Source: Halodesulfovibrio aestuarii DSM 17919 = ATCC 29578 (GTDB taxonomy: Bacteria > Desulfobacterota > Desulfovibrionia > Desulfovibrionales > Desulfovibrionaceae). From it: a stretch of DNA of 64,000 nucleotides. The first letter of the stretch is position 1. Each line of letters begins with the position of its first letter. A model generated the notes under the pieces. That model was not told the origin of the DNA and made no database searches. It saw only the letters and a list, made by a program, of their open reading frames with translations. Below are positions 51,002-60,071 of this stretch, piece by piece. The position numbers and the translations under genes are program-made. The DNA is taken from NCBI RefSeq assembly GCF_000384815.1, contig NZ_ARQF01000017.1, positions 62,001 to 126,000 on the forward strand. The letters run 5' to 3'.

Positions 51002-51508
51002 TTAGCAACCAGATCGAATCTTTTCAATGAGCGACGTTGTTGAAAATCCTTGTAAAAGAGGAAGGCTGAGTACTCTTCCGCCATCTTTTTCCACAATGTC
51101 TTTTCCCACGATAGAATCAATTCCCCAGTCTCCACCTTTTATGAGCACATTAGGACGTACCGCGTTGATAAGCTCAAACGGGGTGGATTCATTAAATTCC
51201 ACAACATAATCGACACTTTCCAAGTGGGCCAGTACGTAGGCGCGAACTGCAAATGTATTTACCGGTCTATCTGTACCTTTGCCTAGCGAGCGAACAGAAT
51301 TGTCACTGTTTAGTCCCAGCACAAGAATATCGCCTTCAGCTTTGCAGCGGGCAAGAATATCAACGTGTCCCGGGTGCAGGATGTCGTAACAGCCGTTGGT
51401 AAAAACAATACGCTTGTCGCGTTTGTCTGCAAGTTCGGTAAGCAGTTTGCTCCACTGATTTGCACGGAAGATTGCCGGATGAGCCGGTATGCCGTTGTTC
51501 ATACTCAT
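51002..51508 (-). CDS. rfaE2: D-glycero-beta-D-manno-heptose 1-phosphate adenylyltransferase
   Basis: 168 residues of the cytidylyltransferase-like fold: VFTNGCYDILHPGHVDIL contains the HxGH nucleotide site, and later come LVLGLNSDNSVRSLGKG, RPVNTFAVRAYVLAHL and LIKGGDW. This is the second half of HldE/RfaE as a separate protein; it makes ADP-heptose for lipopolysaccharide core. The kinase part is not in the window. Leftward, last gene after trpS and the YkgJ-like gene. Confidence 0.9.
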   Translation of the reverse strand: MSMNNGIPAHPAIFRANQWSKLLTELADKRDKRIVFTNGCYDILHPGHVDILARCKAEGDILVLGLNSDNSVRSLGKGTDRPVNTFAVRAYVLAHLESVDYVVEFNESTPFELINAVRPNVLIKGGDWGIDSIVGKDIVEKDGGRVLSLPLLQGFSTTSLIEKIRSGC

Positions 51509-51520
51509 ATTTGTACGTTA

Positions 51521-52327
51521 TTATGCAGAGTGTGAAAGGGTTGTACTGGTGCCGAAGAGGATGAGTTCCATCCACTCCATAGCAAAAAGAAGGCGCTCTT
51601 TTTCATCGTTCATAATTTTTTCACGGCGTTCTTCCGGTACATTCACTCTGTCCATAAGGTTCATGTCTTCCATAAATCCTTTGAAGTGGTCGAGCTGGTA
51701 GAATGCGAGCAGCGCCATCTGAACACGCTTTTGTGTCAGTTCAAGATCTGTGTCGATAAAACGGGAAATGATACTCATGTAACGATCAGCAAAGAAGTTG
51801 TACTCTTCAAGTCCTTGATCTTTAAGCCATTCCTGCGCTGTCCATTGTTTGGACTCGGCAAAGCCTTTGCAGTGGTCTTCCTGAACAACAACAATTTGTT
51901 CTATAACAGAGCCGTCTTTTCCAAGGTGCGTTGCACGACCCAATGGATAGGTGCGGCAGGCTGCGGAGCGGTTGTCGTATATCGTGCAGCCTTCTTTGCT
52001 AAGAAACGGACATTCTTTTTCGATAGAATCATTCATTTTTAGGAACAGCACTGGAAAACCGGAGTTCGGGTACTGTTCAATGACTGTATATTCTTTGATA
52101 AATGCGGTGCTGTCCATGCCAAGTCCCTGACGCAAACGCAATACGTCGTACGGGGAAAGAGGCATGCTTAAATCGCGACAGCATGCATTAAAGCAGGGAA
52201 CTTCAGTATGACACGCAAATGAAAAGGTGTCGCTATCTGCCAACTGTGGCAATGATTCAAGGTACTCTAACGTATCTTGAATTGCTGAATCATCATCAGG
52301 GCCTGCATCATGTGGATCTACAAACAT
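51521..52327 (-). CDS. YkgJ-family cysteine-cluster protein
   Basis: 268 residues. The CxxxCC-type cluster reads CHTEVPCFNACC near residue 40, with more cysteines in ECPFLSKEGCTIYDNRSAACRTYP, the pattern of the YkgJ family, thought to bind Zn or an Fe-S cluster. The C-terminal part is helical. Function is unknown in general. It lies between trpS and rfaE2 on the same strand, 12 bases from rfaE2 and separated from trpS by a strong hairpin. Confidence 0.85.
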   Translation of the reverse strand: MFVDPHDAGPDDDSAIQDTLEYLESLPQLADSDTFSFACHTEVPCFNACCRDLSMPLSPYDVLRLRQGLGMDSTAFIKEYTVIEQYPNSGFPVLFLKMNDSIEKECPFLSKEGCTIYDNRSAACRTYPLGRATHLGKDGSVIEQIVVVQEDHCKGFAESKQWTAQEWLKDQGLEEYNFFADRYMSIISRFIDTDLELTQKRVQMALLAFYQLDHFKGFMEDMNLMDRVNVPEERREKIMNDEKERLLFAMEWMELILFGTSTTLSHSA

Positions 52328-52340
52328 AAAACTTCCTGAA

Positions 52341-52374
52341 TGGTAAAGGGCGGGCTAATGCCCGCCCTTTACCA
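52341..52374. terminator. Perfect 15-bp GC-rich hairpin between trpS and the YkgJ-like gene
   Basis: TGGTAAAGGGCGGGC (52341-52355) pairs exactly with 52360-52374 around TAAT. No T-run follows on the - strand, so partial read-through is possible. Confidence 0.7.
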
Positions 52375-52375
52375 A

Positions 52376-53368
52376 TTAAAAATCAAAGTTAATAGCGCTG
52401 CGAACCATTTCCATGGTTTCGCGGGCCATCTTTGTGGCGCGTTCATTGCCGTGTGCCAGCACTTCCTGAATGAACTTTGGATTTGCCTCAATAGCTCTGC
52501 GACGTTCCTGAATAGGAGCAAGGAATTCTTCCATGGATTCGAGGAGAATTTTCTTACAATCAACACAGCCGAGTCCTGCAGAGGTACAGCCTTTGCGAAT
52601 TTCAGCCTGTTTTTCTTCAGACGTCATGAGCACATGGTACGGGAAGAGATTGCAGATGTCAGGATCGCCTGGATCTTGACGGCGTACGCGGTTTTTGTCT
52701 GTAAGCATGCCGCGAACTTTAGGCAGAACGTCATCCATGCTTTCACGCAGGAAAATGCCGTTGTTGTAGCTCTTGGACATCTTACGGCCATCAAGACCCG
52801 GAAGTTTGGCTTCAGGGGTCAATTTCCCTTCAGGTTCCGGGAAGATGCTACAGTCGTACATGTGGTTGAAGCGGCGTGCTATTTCACGTGTCATTTCGAT
52901 GTGCGGCAGCTGATCCTGACCAACCGGCACGTAGGCAGGGCGGTACATGAGAATGTCGGTAGCCATGAGCACGGGGTAGCCAAGGAAGCCGTAGTTACCG
53001 AGATCCTTGTTGCTAATCTGGTCTCGTTGCTCTTTATAGGTAGGGCAACGTTCTAACCAGCCCAGTGGAGTGATCATGGATAACAGCAGATGCAGTTCAG
53101 CATGTTCTTTCACTGCGGACTGCTGGAAAATGGTACATTTTTCAGGATCAAGACCGGAGGCAAGCCAATCTTTAACCATTTCCGGAACATGAGTTTTAAT
53201 GCCACTGGTGTCTGCGTAATCACTTGTGAGCGCATGCCAGTCTGCTACGAAAAAGTAGCAATCCATGTCGTTTTGCATTGCTACCCAGTTCTTAAGAACG
53301 CCAAAGTAGTGGCCAAGATGTAGAGCGCCAGTAGGACGCATACCGGAAACGGTACGTTTACGAGTCAT
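52376..53368 (-). CDS. trpS: Tryptophanyl-tRNA synthetase
   Basis: 330 residues, class I fold. The HIGH-type motif is GALHLGHYFG and the KMSKS motif is GRKMSKSYNN. FVADWHALTSDY and PVGQDQLPHIEMTREIARRFN are typical. It charges tRNA-Trp. It is 28 bases after the M50 peptidase gene on the same strand. No oddities. Confidence 0.97.
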   Translation of the reverse strand: MTRKRTVSGMRPTGALHLGHYFGVLKNWVAMQNDMDCYFFVADWHALTSDYADTSGIKTHVPEMVKDWLASGLDPEKCTIFQQSAVKEHAELHLLLSMITPLGWLERCPTYKEQRDQISNKDLGNYGFLGYPVLMATDILMYRPAYVPVGQDQLPHIEMTREIARRFNHMYDCSIFPEPEGKLTPEAKLPGLDGRKMSKSYNNGIFLRESMDDVLPKVRGMLTDKNRVRRQDPGDPDICNLFPYHVLMTSEEKQAEIRKGCTSAGLGCVDCKKILLESMEEFLAPIQERRRAIEANPKFIQEVLAHGNERATKMARETMEMVRSAINFDF

Positions 53369-53396
53369 TTCTTTCCTCCGGATATATTGTCAGGCT

Positions 53397-54089
53397 TTAA
53401 ATAAGAGAAATCAACTGTTGAATCAGTTCTGCAGACCCAGTGATAAGCGGACTGATGATTGTTCCTAGAAAGCCTGTTGCCAACAATAAAATTATAAGAA
53501 TAAATCCATAACGGGAAAATCCCTGGAATTTATATGCAAGATGGGGCGGGAGTAACCCTGCCACAATATTACTACCGTCCAGTGGCGGGAACGGCATAAG
53601 GTTAAACCAGCCAAGCGTCAGGTTAATCCAGACACCGGCGATGCACATTTTGTATAAAAAAGTATACACAGAAGCGTAAAGGGAACCCGGTACCGGCGTA
53701 CTCTGTGCCACAAAGGCAAAGAGTATCCCAAAAATGATGGCGAGAAAGAAGTTTGTTATGGGCCCCGCAGCTGACACGAGGATCATACCCTTTCTCGGGT
53801 TGGTGAACCAGCGGGAATCAACTGGTACTGGTCTGGCCCAGCCAATAACAAACGGACTGGTAAGTGCCGTAAGTACAAACATGGCTGTGCCCATGGGATC
53901 AATATGTGGAATAGGGTTTAACGTAAGGCGTCCCCGTGCTTTCGCAGTAGGGTCACCAAGCTTGTACGCAACCCAACCGTGCGCAACCTCATGGCATACC
54001 ATGCCAAGGAGCATAGGAATCAACGCGACGGCGATCTTGGTCACACTTGCTGCAATATCGGTAGTGAACATAACTTTTGCGGCTACCAC
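53397..54089 (-). CDS. Site-2-protease-type M50 metallopeptidase
   Basis: 230 residues with about five membrane segments. The zinc motif HEVAHG (HExxH) lies in the first third and the third-ligand region FNLMPFPPLDGSNIV in the last; GRLTLNPIPHIDPMGT is typical of the FtsH-like/rhomboid-like M50 group. These cleave membrane segments or handle membrane protein turnover. Substrate unknown. GGGGGG lies seven bases before the first codon. Confidence 0.88.
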   Translation of the reverse strand: MVAAKVMFTTDIAASVTKIAVALIPMLLGMVCHEVAHGWVAYKLGDPTAKARGRLTLNPIPHIDPMGTAMFVLTALTSPFVIGWARPVPVDSRWFTNPRKGMILVSAAGPITNFFLAIIFGILFAFVAQSTPVPGSLYASVYTFLYKMCIAGVWINLTLGWFNLMPFPPLDGSNIVAGLLPPHLAYKFQGFSRYGFILIILLLATGFLGTIISPLITGSAELIQQLISLI

Positions 54090-54144
54090 GAACCCCCCTG
54101 TGAAGCAAGTAAATTCGCGGTCTTTAAGGTCTTGGGCTAGTGAA

Positions 54145-55320
54145 CTAGCTGTTTTGTAAAAGCGGTTTTAACCGCATGTCATTTTGGAGATGATCAAGAA
54201 GCTTGCGGTGTCCCGCCGGCAAGGTGACATCGTTTAACTCGTCCATGCTCACCCATTGATAGGTTGTGGCTGCATGGAGCACTGGTTCCGCAGAGTGCTT
54301 TTGGGCAAAGGTCAGGAAGTAGCAGTGCATGGTCACACGGTAGGTTGTATAGCCATGTTTGACTACGAGAATTTTATCCTCAATTTGCACAGGGAATTCT
54401 GTTTCTTCCATGAATTCTCGGACGACGGCTTGTTCAGGAGCTTCACCTTCTTCAACAGCACCACCGGGCAGTTCCCAGAATCCGGCCCAGACACCGAAGT
54501 CCGGTCGTTTCTGAATATAAATTTTTCCTTTGTGCATTAGGAAACCCGTCGCAACATCAATATGCTGAATGCCTTTTTTGGGTGTAGGTACAGGACGTTC
54601 GTGCGGAATACCAAGGTGGTATGCTTCGCAGTGTTGTTGAAGCGGGCAACGGCTGCAATGAGGCTTTTTGCTGCATACTAAGGCACCCAGTTCCATAAGG
54701 GCTTGATTAAATTCTCTTGCATGGCCTTGAGGAAGCATTGCCGCAACAGTTTTGCGAATGAACTCCATGTTATGCTTTTGTTTGACCGGCGTATCAATGT
54801 CAAAAATTCTTGAGAACACACGCTCAACATTGGCATCGATGCAGATAACATCCTGATTGAATGCGATGGAGGCAATGGCTCCGGCTGTGTAGTCGCCAAT
54901 TCCGGGGAGTGCCCGAATAGCCGAATATTTTTCGGGAAAAATACCACCATGCTCTGCTACGATAATTTTAGCCGCTTTATGCAGATTGCGGACACGGGAA
55001 TAATATCCCAGACCTTCCCATAGCTTCAGCAAGGTGTCTTCATGTGCCTGTGCTACGGACATGATGTCAGGCAGCGCCTCCATCCAGCGCTGAAAATAGG
55101 CAACGCCTCGTTCCATCTGCGTTTGCTGTAACATAATTTCGGACACCCATACACGGTACGGTGCGTAGTCTTCGCGCCACGGCAGAGCCCGCTTGTTGGT
55201 GGCAAACCAGGAAAGAAGTTCGTTAGCCAAAGTGGAGTACTGGTCTGGTGAAATCATTTTTTGCTCATTGTCTGCTTGCATGGTGTTAGATGTGTATTTG
55301 TGGTAGCGTTTGCTCAACAT
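54145..55320 (-). CDS. mutY: A/G-specific adenine glycosylase with NUDIX-like C-domain
   Basis: Up to 391 residues. The HhH-GPD fold shows WVSEIMLQQTQ, LPGIGDYTAGAIASIAF with the catalytic Asp in ICIDANVERVFSR. The [4Fe-4S] loop reads CSKKPHCSRCPLQQHC. A C-terminal NUDIX-like domain (ELPGGAVEEGEAPEQAVVREFMEETEF) recognises 8-oxoG. It removes adenine mispaired with 8-oxoguanine. The first cysteine spacing is CX5C rather than the usual CX6C. No clear ribosome site decides between the starts at 55320 and 55278 or 55257. Confidence 0.93.
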   Translation of the reverse strand: MLSKRYHKYTSNTMQADNEQKMISPDQYSTLANELLSWFATNKRALPWREDYAPYRVWVSEIMLQQTQMERGVAYFQRWMEALPDIMSVAQAHEDTLLKLWEGLGYYSRVRNLHKAAKIIVAEHGGIFPEKYSAIRALPGIGDYTAGAIASIAFNQDVICIDANVERVFSRIFDIDTPVKQKHNMEFIRKTVAAMLPQGHAREFNQALMELGALVCSKKPHCSRCPLQQHCEAYHLGIPHERPVPTPKKGIQHIDVATGFLMHKGKIYIQKRPDFGVWAGFWELPGGAVEEGEAPEQAVVREFMEETEFPVQIEDKILVVKHGYTTYRVTMHCYFLTFAQKHSAEPVLHAATTYQWVSMDELNDVTLPAGHRKLLDHLQNDMRLKPLLQNS

Positions 55321-55455
55321 AGAGTAAAGGTCGAACTGAGCAAAAGAAGGTTTGTGAAGGTGTAACTTCTTTTAGATATTAGATATCGCACCTTATTATA
55401 AATAGTTAGCAGAATAACGCCGTACTGTACGGAAACTATGTTGGGAGAGTAGAGG

Positions 55456-56079
55456 ATGTTGATCCCTAAAATTTGTCCTAACTGTAATGGGAGCAGGACG
55501 CTTCTTTATTTTGACGCCATCTACTATTATGTAGTTTGTGATCAGTGCGGTATGACCGGGGCTCGTGCTTTAAATGAAGAGGAAGCGTTGGTCTTATGGA
55601 ATGAACGCAGTAGCACGAGTTTTACTTACGAGGTGGTTCAGGATAGCAATAAACTTGTTCGTGTTATGTCGTGTGATACGCAGCGCGAGTGTAAGCGTTA
55701 TCCCATTAACTTACCTGTAGTACTTACCCTTTTTCAACCTAACGGAAAAAAGATTACGGGCGTCATGCATAATGTTTCCTATTACGGTGCTTTTTTGCAG
55801 CTTAGAGGTGGACATGTGAGTGCAATTCCAAGTTCTACTGAAGAATTGTCCAGACTGCGGATGTTTTTGTATTACAAAAACCCTATTGTGAAGCAAACTG
55901 ATGAGAACGGCAGTGTTGTTGCTTCCCCTGAATCTAATCCCATCCAACAAATTGAATTTATTCCTAAGCACATGATGCAGTCGAGTCAGGTTGTTGGCGT
56001 TGGTGGTTGTTTTAAGAGCCCTAATGGTGAGCAACTTCAGTCAGTCCAGCATCTGGTTGAGTTTGCTCGAGGTCGATAG
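55456..56079 (+). CDS. Zinc-ribbon plus PilZ-domain protein
   Basis: 207 residues. The N-terminal 50 residues form a Lar-like zinc ribbon: KICPNCNGSRTLLYF and VVCDQCGMTGARA followed by EEEALVLWNER. From about residue 75 comes a PilZ domain: RECKRYPINLPVVLTL (R-x3-R-like start) and VMHNVSYYGAFLQL. PilZ domains bind cyclic di-GMP; the motif here (ECKRYP ... NVSYYGAF) is a variant of RxxxR ... DxSxxG, so binding needs proof. GGGAGAG precedes ATG. Likely a motility or surface regulator. Confidence 0.75.
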   Translation: MLIPKICPNCNGSRTLLYFDAIYYYVVCDQCGMTGARALNEEEALVLWNERSSTSFTYEVVQDSNKLVRVMSCDTQRECKRYPINLPVVLTLFQPNGKKITGVMHNVSYYGAFLQLRGGHVSAIPSSTEELSRLRMFLYYKNPIVKQTDENGSVVASPESNPIQQIEFIPKHMMQSSQVVGVGGCFKSPNGEQLQSVQHLVEFARGR

Positions 56080-56120
56080 CAGCGTTGCAGCTTATTTGTT
56101 TTATTTTTGACGGCATAAAC

Positions 56121-56158
56121 GAAGTCGATACATCTTAGCATGTGTCGGCTTTTTTTGT
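56121..56158 (+). terminator. Terminator after the PilZ gene
   Basis: AAGTCGATACAT pairs with ATGTGTCGGCTT (two G-T pairs), followed by TTTTTT. Confidence 0.75.
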
Positions 56159-56230
56159 GTTTCAAAAACTATGGCTGGTGTCAGACACCTTTCTGCTCTG
56201 TTGGCAACTTTATAGCAAGACTTCGCTCTG

Positions 56231-57931
56231 TTATTCATATTTTTCGGAAGTCCAGTACGGATGCTGCAAGTCTTCAAAGGCAGACATGGCGGCCACAGCA
56301 CCGTCGCTTACGGCTGTTACTATTTGCCTAATACCGCCGTTTACATCTCCAGCGGCATATACTCGTGGGATATTTGTACGCATGGCGGTATCTACATGTA
56401 TGGTTTTGTCGGGATTTAATTCAGCGCCTATTTTTTCTGCCAGTTGAGAGTTAGGGTCCATGCCTATGGCAATGAACACTCCGTCGCAGGCATGGTCTGT
56501 GATTTCTCCAGAATTGACGTCTTTGAGCGTTACTCCTTCAACGTTTGTTTCGTTTCCGTAGATCTTTTCGATAACTGTATTGAATATGACAGGGATCTGT
56601 TCGCGATTCAGGGCATCCTGTAGCGCTTTTTCCGCGCGCAGTGTGTCACGGCGGTGGACTATGCTGACATCTATATCGAGTTTTTTGAGGTGGAGTGCAT
56701 CTGTAAGTGCACTGTTACCGCCGCCGACCATGATAACGTGCTTGCCACGGAACATATACCCGTCGCAGGAAGCACAATGGGTAACCCCGGTGCCGAAGTA
56801 TTTTTGTTCTCCTTCCACATTCAATGACCGCCATTTTGTGCCGGTGGCAAAAATGAGAGACTTTGCGGCGTACTTTCTTTCCGGAGTGTGCACTTCGATA
56901 AGATCCCCAATGGTGACATCATCAATAAGCTGGTTTTCACGAATATTTGAATATTCGCGAGTGTGTGCAGTAAGTATTTCTACAAGTGCAACACCACCTA
57001 CACTTTTGAATCCCGGATAATTTTCTACGACAGGTGTTGCTATAACCTGCCCACCTATGACTGAATTCTCGAGTACAATAGCATCAAGTCCGGAACGTTT
57101 GGCATAAATTGCCGCGGTGAGTCCTGCAGGGCCTGCGCCAAGAATAATCAGGTCATAGACCTTGCCTTCTTCTTCCGGTTCCGCTGATTGCGTTTGTTCG
57201 CGCAGCACTTCTTCTGCGTCGCGCAGCATGAGTAGTTCAAGACAAAAACGTTCTTGCGGCAGTAGGCCGACTCGGGAGTACTCTTTACTGAATACGGTAT
57301 GCGGTACAGACCCCACGCCGTATTGTCTGGAAAGGTCGGGGAATTCATCAGAATTAATGCATTCTGCACGGATGAGCTTGGGGCTTTCTATGGCTGCTTT
57401 TACTGCATTCATAAATTGTCCCGGACAATATGGACAGCCGGGAGAAGTGAATACGCGTATATGACGTGGTTCTGTGAGTTCCCCGAGAATGGTTTTTGAT
57501 GTTGCAGAAAGTGAACTTACGCCTAGGGATATAAGCAGAACAGTTTCGACAAAGGCCTTCCCTTCTTCTCCTAACGGGGCACCCGTAAAACGGATGTTGT
57601 ATTTTTCAGGGGTAAAAAGAATAGAAGGTGAGTGGTGTACTTCGTATTTTTGTGAGAATTCGTCACCTAATATGTGTTGAGTCAGCGTGATGTGTTCCGA
57701 AAGCCTTGATATATCCTGAGCAAACTGGAGTGTGACGTCGTTGAACATTTTCTGTGGATCAGAATCAGTTACAACATGTAGCTCCACAGTATTTTTAAGC
57801 TGTTTAAATAGTTCAGAGAGGGATGAGCGTGCTTCTTCCGGAAGCAACCAGCCTTCATTGTCGTGTTTGGATGGCGCACGTGATCCTTTCTGAGTCGTTG
57901 AAGAATTTGCGGAACTGGCCGGTGATACCAT
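56231..57931 (-). CDS. AhpF-like flavoprotein: thioredoxin-fold domain plus thioredoxin reductase
   Basis: 566 residues from ATG 57931 (GGAGGAG just upstream). Residues about 20-230 resemble the double thioredoxin-fold N-terminus of AhpF, with redox CPYCPG in VFTSPGCPYCPGQF. The rest is a thioredoxin-reductase-type FAD/NAD(P)H enzyme: LIILGAGPAGLTAAIYAKRSG, the redox pair CASCDGYMF and VFIAIGMDPN. It would pass electrons from NAD(P)H to a peroxiredoxin or glutaredoxin-like partner. No ahpC gene is adjacent. In an anaerobe it probably serves oxidative-stress defence. Confidence 0.88.
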   Translation of the reverse strand: MVSPASSANSSTTQKGSRAPSKHDNEGWLLPEEARSSLSELFKQLKNTVELHVVTDSDPQKMFNDVTLQFAQDISRLSEHITLTQHILGDEFSQKYEVHHSPSILFTPEKYNIRFTGAPLGEEGKAFVETVLLISLGVSSLSATSKTILGELTEPRHIRVFTSPGCPYCPGQFMNAVKAAIESPKLIRAECINSDEFPDLSRQYGVGSVPHTVFSKEYSRVGLLPQERFCLELLMLRDAEEVLREQTQSAEPEEEGKVYDLIILGAGPAGLTAAIYAKRSGLDAIVLENSVIGGQVIATPVVENYPGFKSVGGVALVEILTAHTREYSNIRENQLIDDVTIGDLIEVHTPERKYAAKSLIFATGTKWRSLNVEGEQKYFGTGVTHCASCDGYMFRGKHVIMVGGGNSALTDALHLKKLDIDVSIVHRRDTLRAEKALQDALNREQIPVIFNTVIEKIYGNETNVEGVTLKDVNSGEITDHACDGVFIAIGMDPNSQLAEKIGAELNPDKTIHVDTAMRTNIPRVYAAGDVNGGIRQIVTAVSDGAVAAMSAFEDLQHPYWTSEKYE

Positions 57932-58102
57932 AACTCTCCTCCACAAACAGCCGTTTCAAAATAACAGGATTAGGGGATGGTTCAGAATACCATGCCTGCG
58001 AACTTCTGCAATACGGGGATAGGTAAAAAAATAGCCGCGGATGCAAGCAAAGTACGGTATGTTTTTTGTGGAGAAAAAGGGCGTACTGCATCGGAGAAAT
58101 AA

Positions 58103-59698
58103 ATGCATGATAAACCTATCTTAGTTACCGGAGCGACAGGTTATATAGGCGGAAGACTTGTTCCTTTACTGTTATCACAAGGGAAAAAAGTTCGAGTGCT
58201 CGTGCGTTCCAGACGCAAGCTGGACAGTAGACCGTGGGCTTTGCATGAACATTTGGAAGTAGTTGAAGGGGATATGGTTTCCGGAAAAGGAACTATGGAT
58301 GCAGCCCGCGGCTGCGGAGTTGCCTATTATCTTATTCATTCCATGAACTCTTCTCAGAAAGACTTTCAGGACGCTGATCGTAGAGCCGCATATAATATGG
58401 TACAAGCCTGTCGTATAAACAAGGTCGGGCGAATTATATACCTCTCCGGAGTTGTTCCGGATGACCCGAACCTCAGCAAACATCTTGCATCTCGTGCAGA
58501 GGTGGCGCAAATTTTGTCTCTTTCAGAAGTGCCTGTTACCGTGTTACGCGCGGCACAGATTATAGGTTCAGGCAGTGCCTCCTTTGAACTTCTTCGGTAT
58601 CTGGTAGACCGGTTGCCAGTAATGGTTACGCCGCGCTGGGTAAAGAGTAAGTGTCAGCCGATCGCTGTTTCTAATGTACTTACGTATTTGGTTGGCGTTT
58701 TGGATGTACCGGAGACAGCGAATAAAACATATGACATTGGCGGTCCTGACATAGTTTCCTATCGTGAGCTGTTTGAAATTTATCGAAAAGAAGCAGGGCT
58801 ACGGAAGCGACTCATTTTTTCCGTACCAGTGCTTACGCCGAGGTTGAGTTCCTTATGGATTAATATTGTCACACCGGTGCCTACAAGACTTGCCCGTCCA
58901 TTGATTGAAGGGTTGCGTAATAACGTCGTGTGTTCAGAGAATTCTATACGCGAGATAATTCCCCAAGAGTTACTGTCAGTAAGAGAGTCTATAAAACGCG
59001 CTTTGGCGCGGGTGCGCCAGCATACCGTAGATACAAGTTGGACAGACGCAGGAGAGCCTGAAATACCAGAATGGGTGACTTGCGGGGACAGTGCATATGC
59101 AGGCGGTACAACATTATATTCTGCCCATGCAGTGCATATTAGGGCAACAATGGAGCAGGTGTGGGGAGTGGTTAAGCGTATTGGCGGAACAAATGGGTGG
59201 TACGGGGGTGACTATCTATGGCGGATCCGTGGATTTATCGACAAGCTTATCGGAGGGCCGGGGCTACGGCGTGGCCGGCGAGATCCGGAAAACCTGTTTA
59301 TCGGTGATGCGTTGGATTTTTGGCGCGTATTAGACATTCAAAAAAATAGACGGCTGTTGCTGTTGGCAGAAATGAAATTGCCTGGTGAAGCGTTGTTGGA
59401 ATTTACTCTTCTGCCTGTAACCTCCGGCACAGAGCATGTGACAGAACTGCGGATGGTAGCTTATTTCCATCCTAAGGGATTGTGGGGCATGGTGTATTGG
59501 TATTCATTGGTTCCAATGCATCTGTTTATTTTTAGCGGGATCCTGAAGGCAATTGCAAAAGAGACAGAAGGTGACATAGTGAAAGGTCCGTGGCGGATTA
59601 AACATCTTACTCTTCAGCGATGTTCATTGGAGACTGTTCAAAAAATAACGATGACAGAAGCCGTAACGCGTAACGAGCATAAGTCTGGACAGCCTTAG
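58103..59698 (+). CDS. SDR-family protein with DUF2867 C-terminal domain
   Basis: 531 residues. Residues 1-about 290 form an atypical SDR: ILVTGATGYIGGRLVPLLL, DMVSGKGTMDAARGC and YYLIHSMNSSQKDFQDADRRAAYNMV. The second half (about 330-510) is a DUF2867/SRPBCC-like domain with GTTLYSAHAVHIRATMEQVW, WYGGDYLWRIRGFIDKLIGG and a hydrophobic end (GMVYWYSLVPMHLFIF). The exact two-part layout is common in bacteria, role unknown; isoprenoid or lipid-linked chemistry has been proposed from fold only. No ribosome site is obvious beyond CGGAGAAATA. Confidence 0.85.
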   Translation: MHDKPILVTGATGYIGGRLVPLLLSQGKKVRVLVRSRRKLDSRPWALHEHLEVVEGDMVSGKGTMDAARGCGVAYYLIHSMNSSQKDFQDADRRAAYNMVQACRINKVGRIIYLSGVVPDDPNLSKHLASRAEVAQILSLSEVPVTVLRAAQIIGSGSASFELLRYLVDRLPVMVTPRWVKSKCQPIAVSNVLTYLVGVLDVPETANKTYDIGGPDIVSYRELFEIYRKEAGLRKRLIFSVPVLTPRLSSLWINIVTPVPTRLARPLIEGLRNNVVCSENSIREIIPQELLSVRESIKRALARVRQHTVDTSWTDAGEPEIPEWVTCGDSAYAGGTTLYSAHAVHIRATMEQVWGVVKRIGGTNGWYGGDYLWRIRGFIDKLIGGPGLRRGRRDPENLFIGDALDFWRVLDIQKNRRLLLLAEMKLPGEALLEFTLLPVTSGTEHVTELRMVAYFHPKGLWGMVYWYSLVPMHLFIFSGILKAIAKETEGDIVKGPWRIKHLTLQRCSLETVQKITMTEAVTRNEHKSGQP

Positions 59699-59712
59699 TT
59701 AGCTGTTGAGAA

Positions 59713-59724
59713 TGTCAATTGACA
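59713..59724. repeat. 12-base palindrome TGTCAATTGACA
   Basis: A perfect palindrome between the SDR gene and the small membrane protein gene; could be an operator for the latter. Confidence 0.3.
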
Positions 59725-59772
59725 CTCGCGTATGGCACACCGTACCATGCGGCGCTAATGTAAGGAGTAAGC

Positions 59773-59961
59773 ATGTCTAAAGAACCACCTAACTTTGTTG
59801 TCCGCGGTATTTTTATCGGGGCGTCCATTGGTGTCCTTGGGTACCTTGTCGGCTTTTTGCCCAATCTTCCCCGTGCTATCGCGCTAGGCATGGTTCCCGG
59901 TTTTGTTGCCGGAATAACCCTTGCCAGAGCTCATAAAGCAAAAAACAATGATGATGAGTAA
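59773..59961 (+). CDS. Small membrane protein (62 residues)
   Basis: Starts ATG 59773 with AAGGAG six bases before. Two hydrophobic, glycine-rich segments (GIFIGASIGVLGYLVGFL and AIALGMVPGFVAGITLA) separated by NLPR, then a charged tail KAKNNDDE. A hairpin-like membrane protein of unknown role. A strong terminator follows immediately, so it is a complete small gene. Confidence 0.7.
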   Translation: MSKEPPNFVVRGIFIGASIGVLGYLVGFLPNLPRAIALGMVPGFVAGITLARAHKAKNNDDE

Positions 59962-59972
59962 TATCTTTGAAT

Positions 59973-60013
59973 AAAAAAGGCTGCCCAGTGTGGATATGGG
60001 CAGCCTTTTTTTA
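59973..60013. terminator. Bidirectional terminator
   Basis: AAAAAAGGCTGCCCA (59973-59987) pairs with 59997-60011, with A- and T-runs on both sides, serving the small membrane protein gene and the convergent chemoreceptor gene. Confidence 0.88.
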
Positions 60014-60071
60014 TGTTTAATAAGGGGAAGGGTCAGTCAGGGACTCTTCGGTGACTTGCTTCGGAAGCTGT

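Noticed and set aside
52340-53056. 238-codon open frame opposite trpS
   Set aside because: It lies fully antisense to the well-supported trpS gene, has no family features and mirrors its codon pattern.
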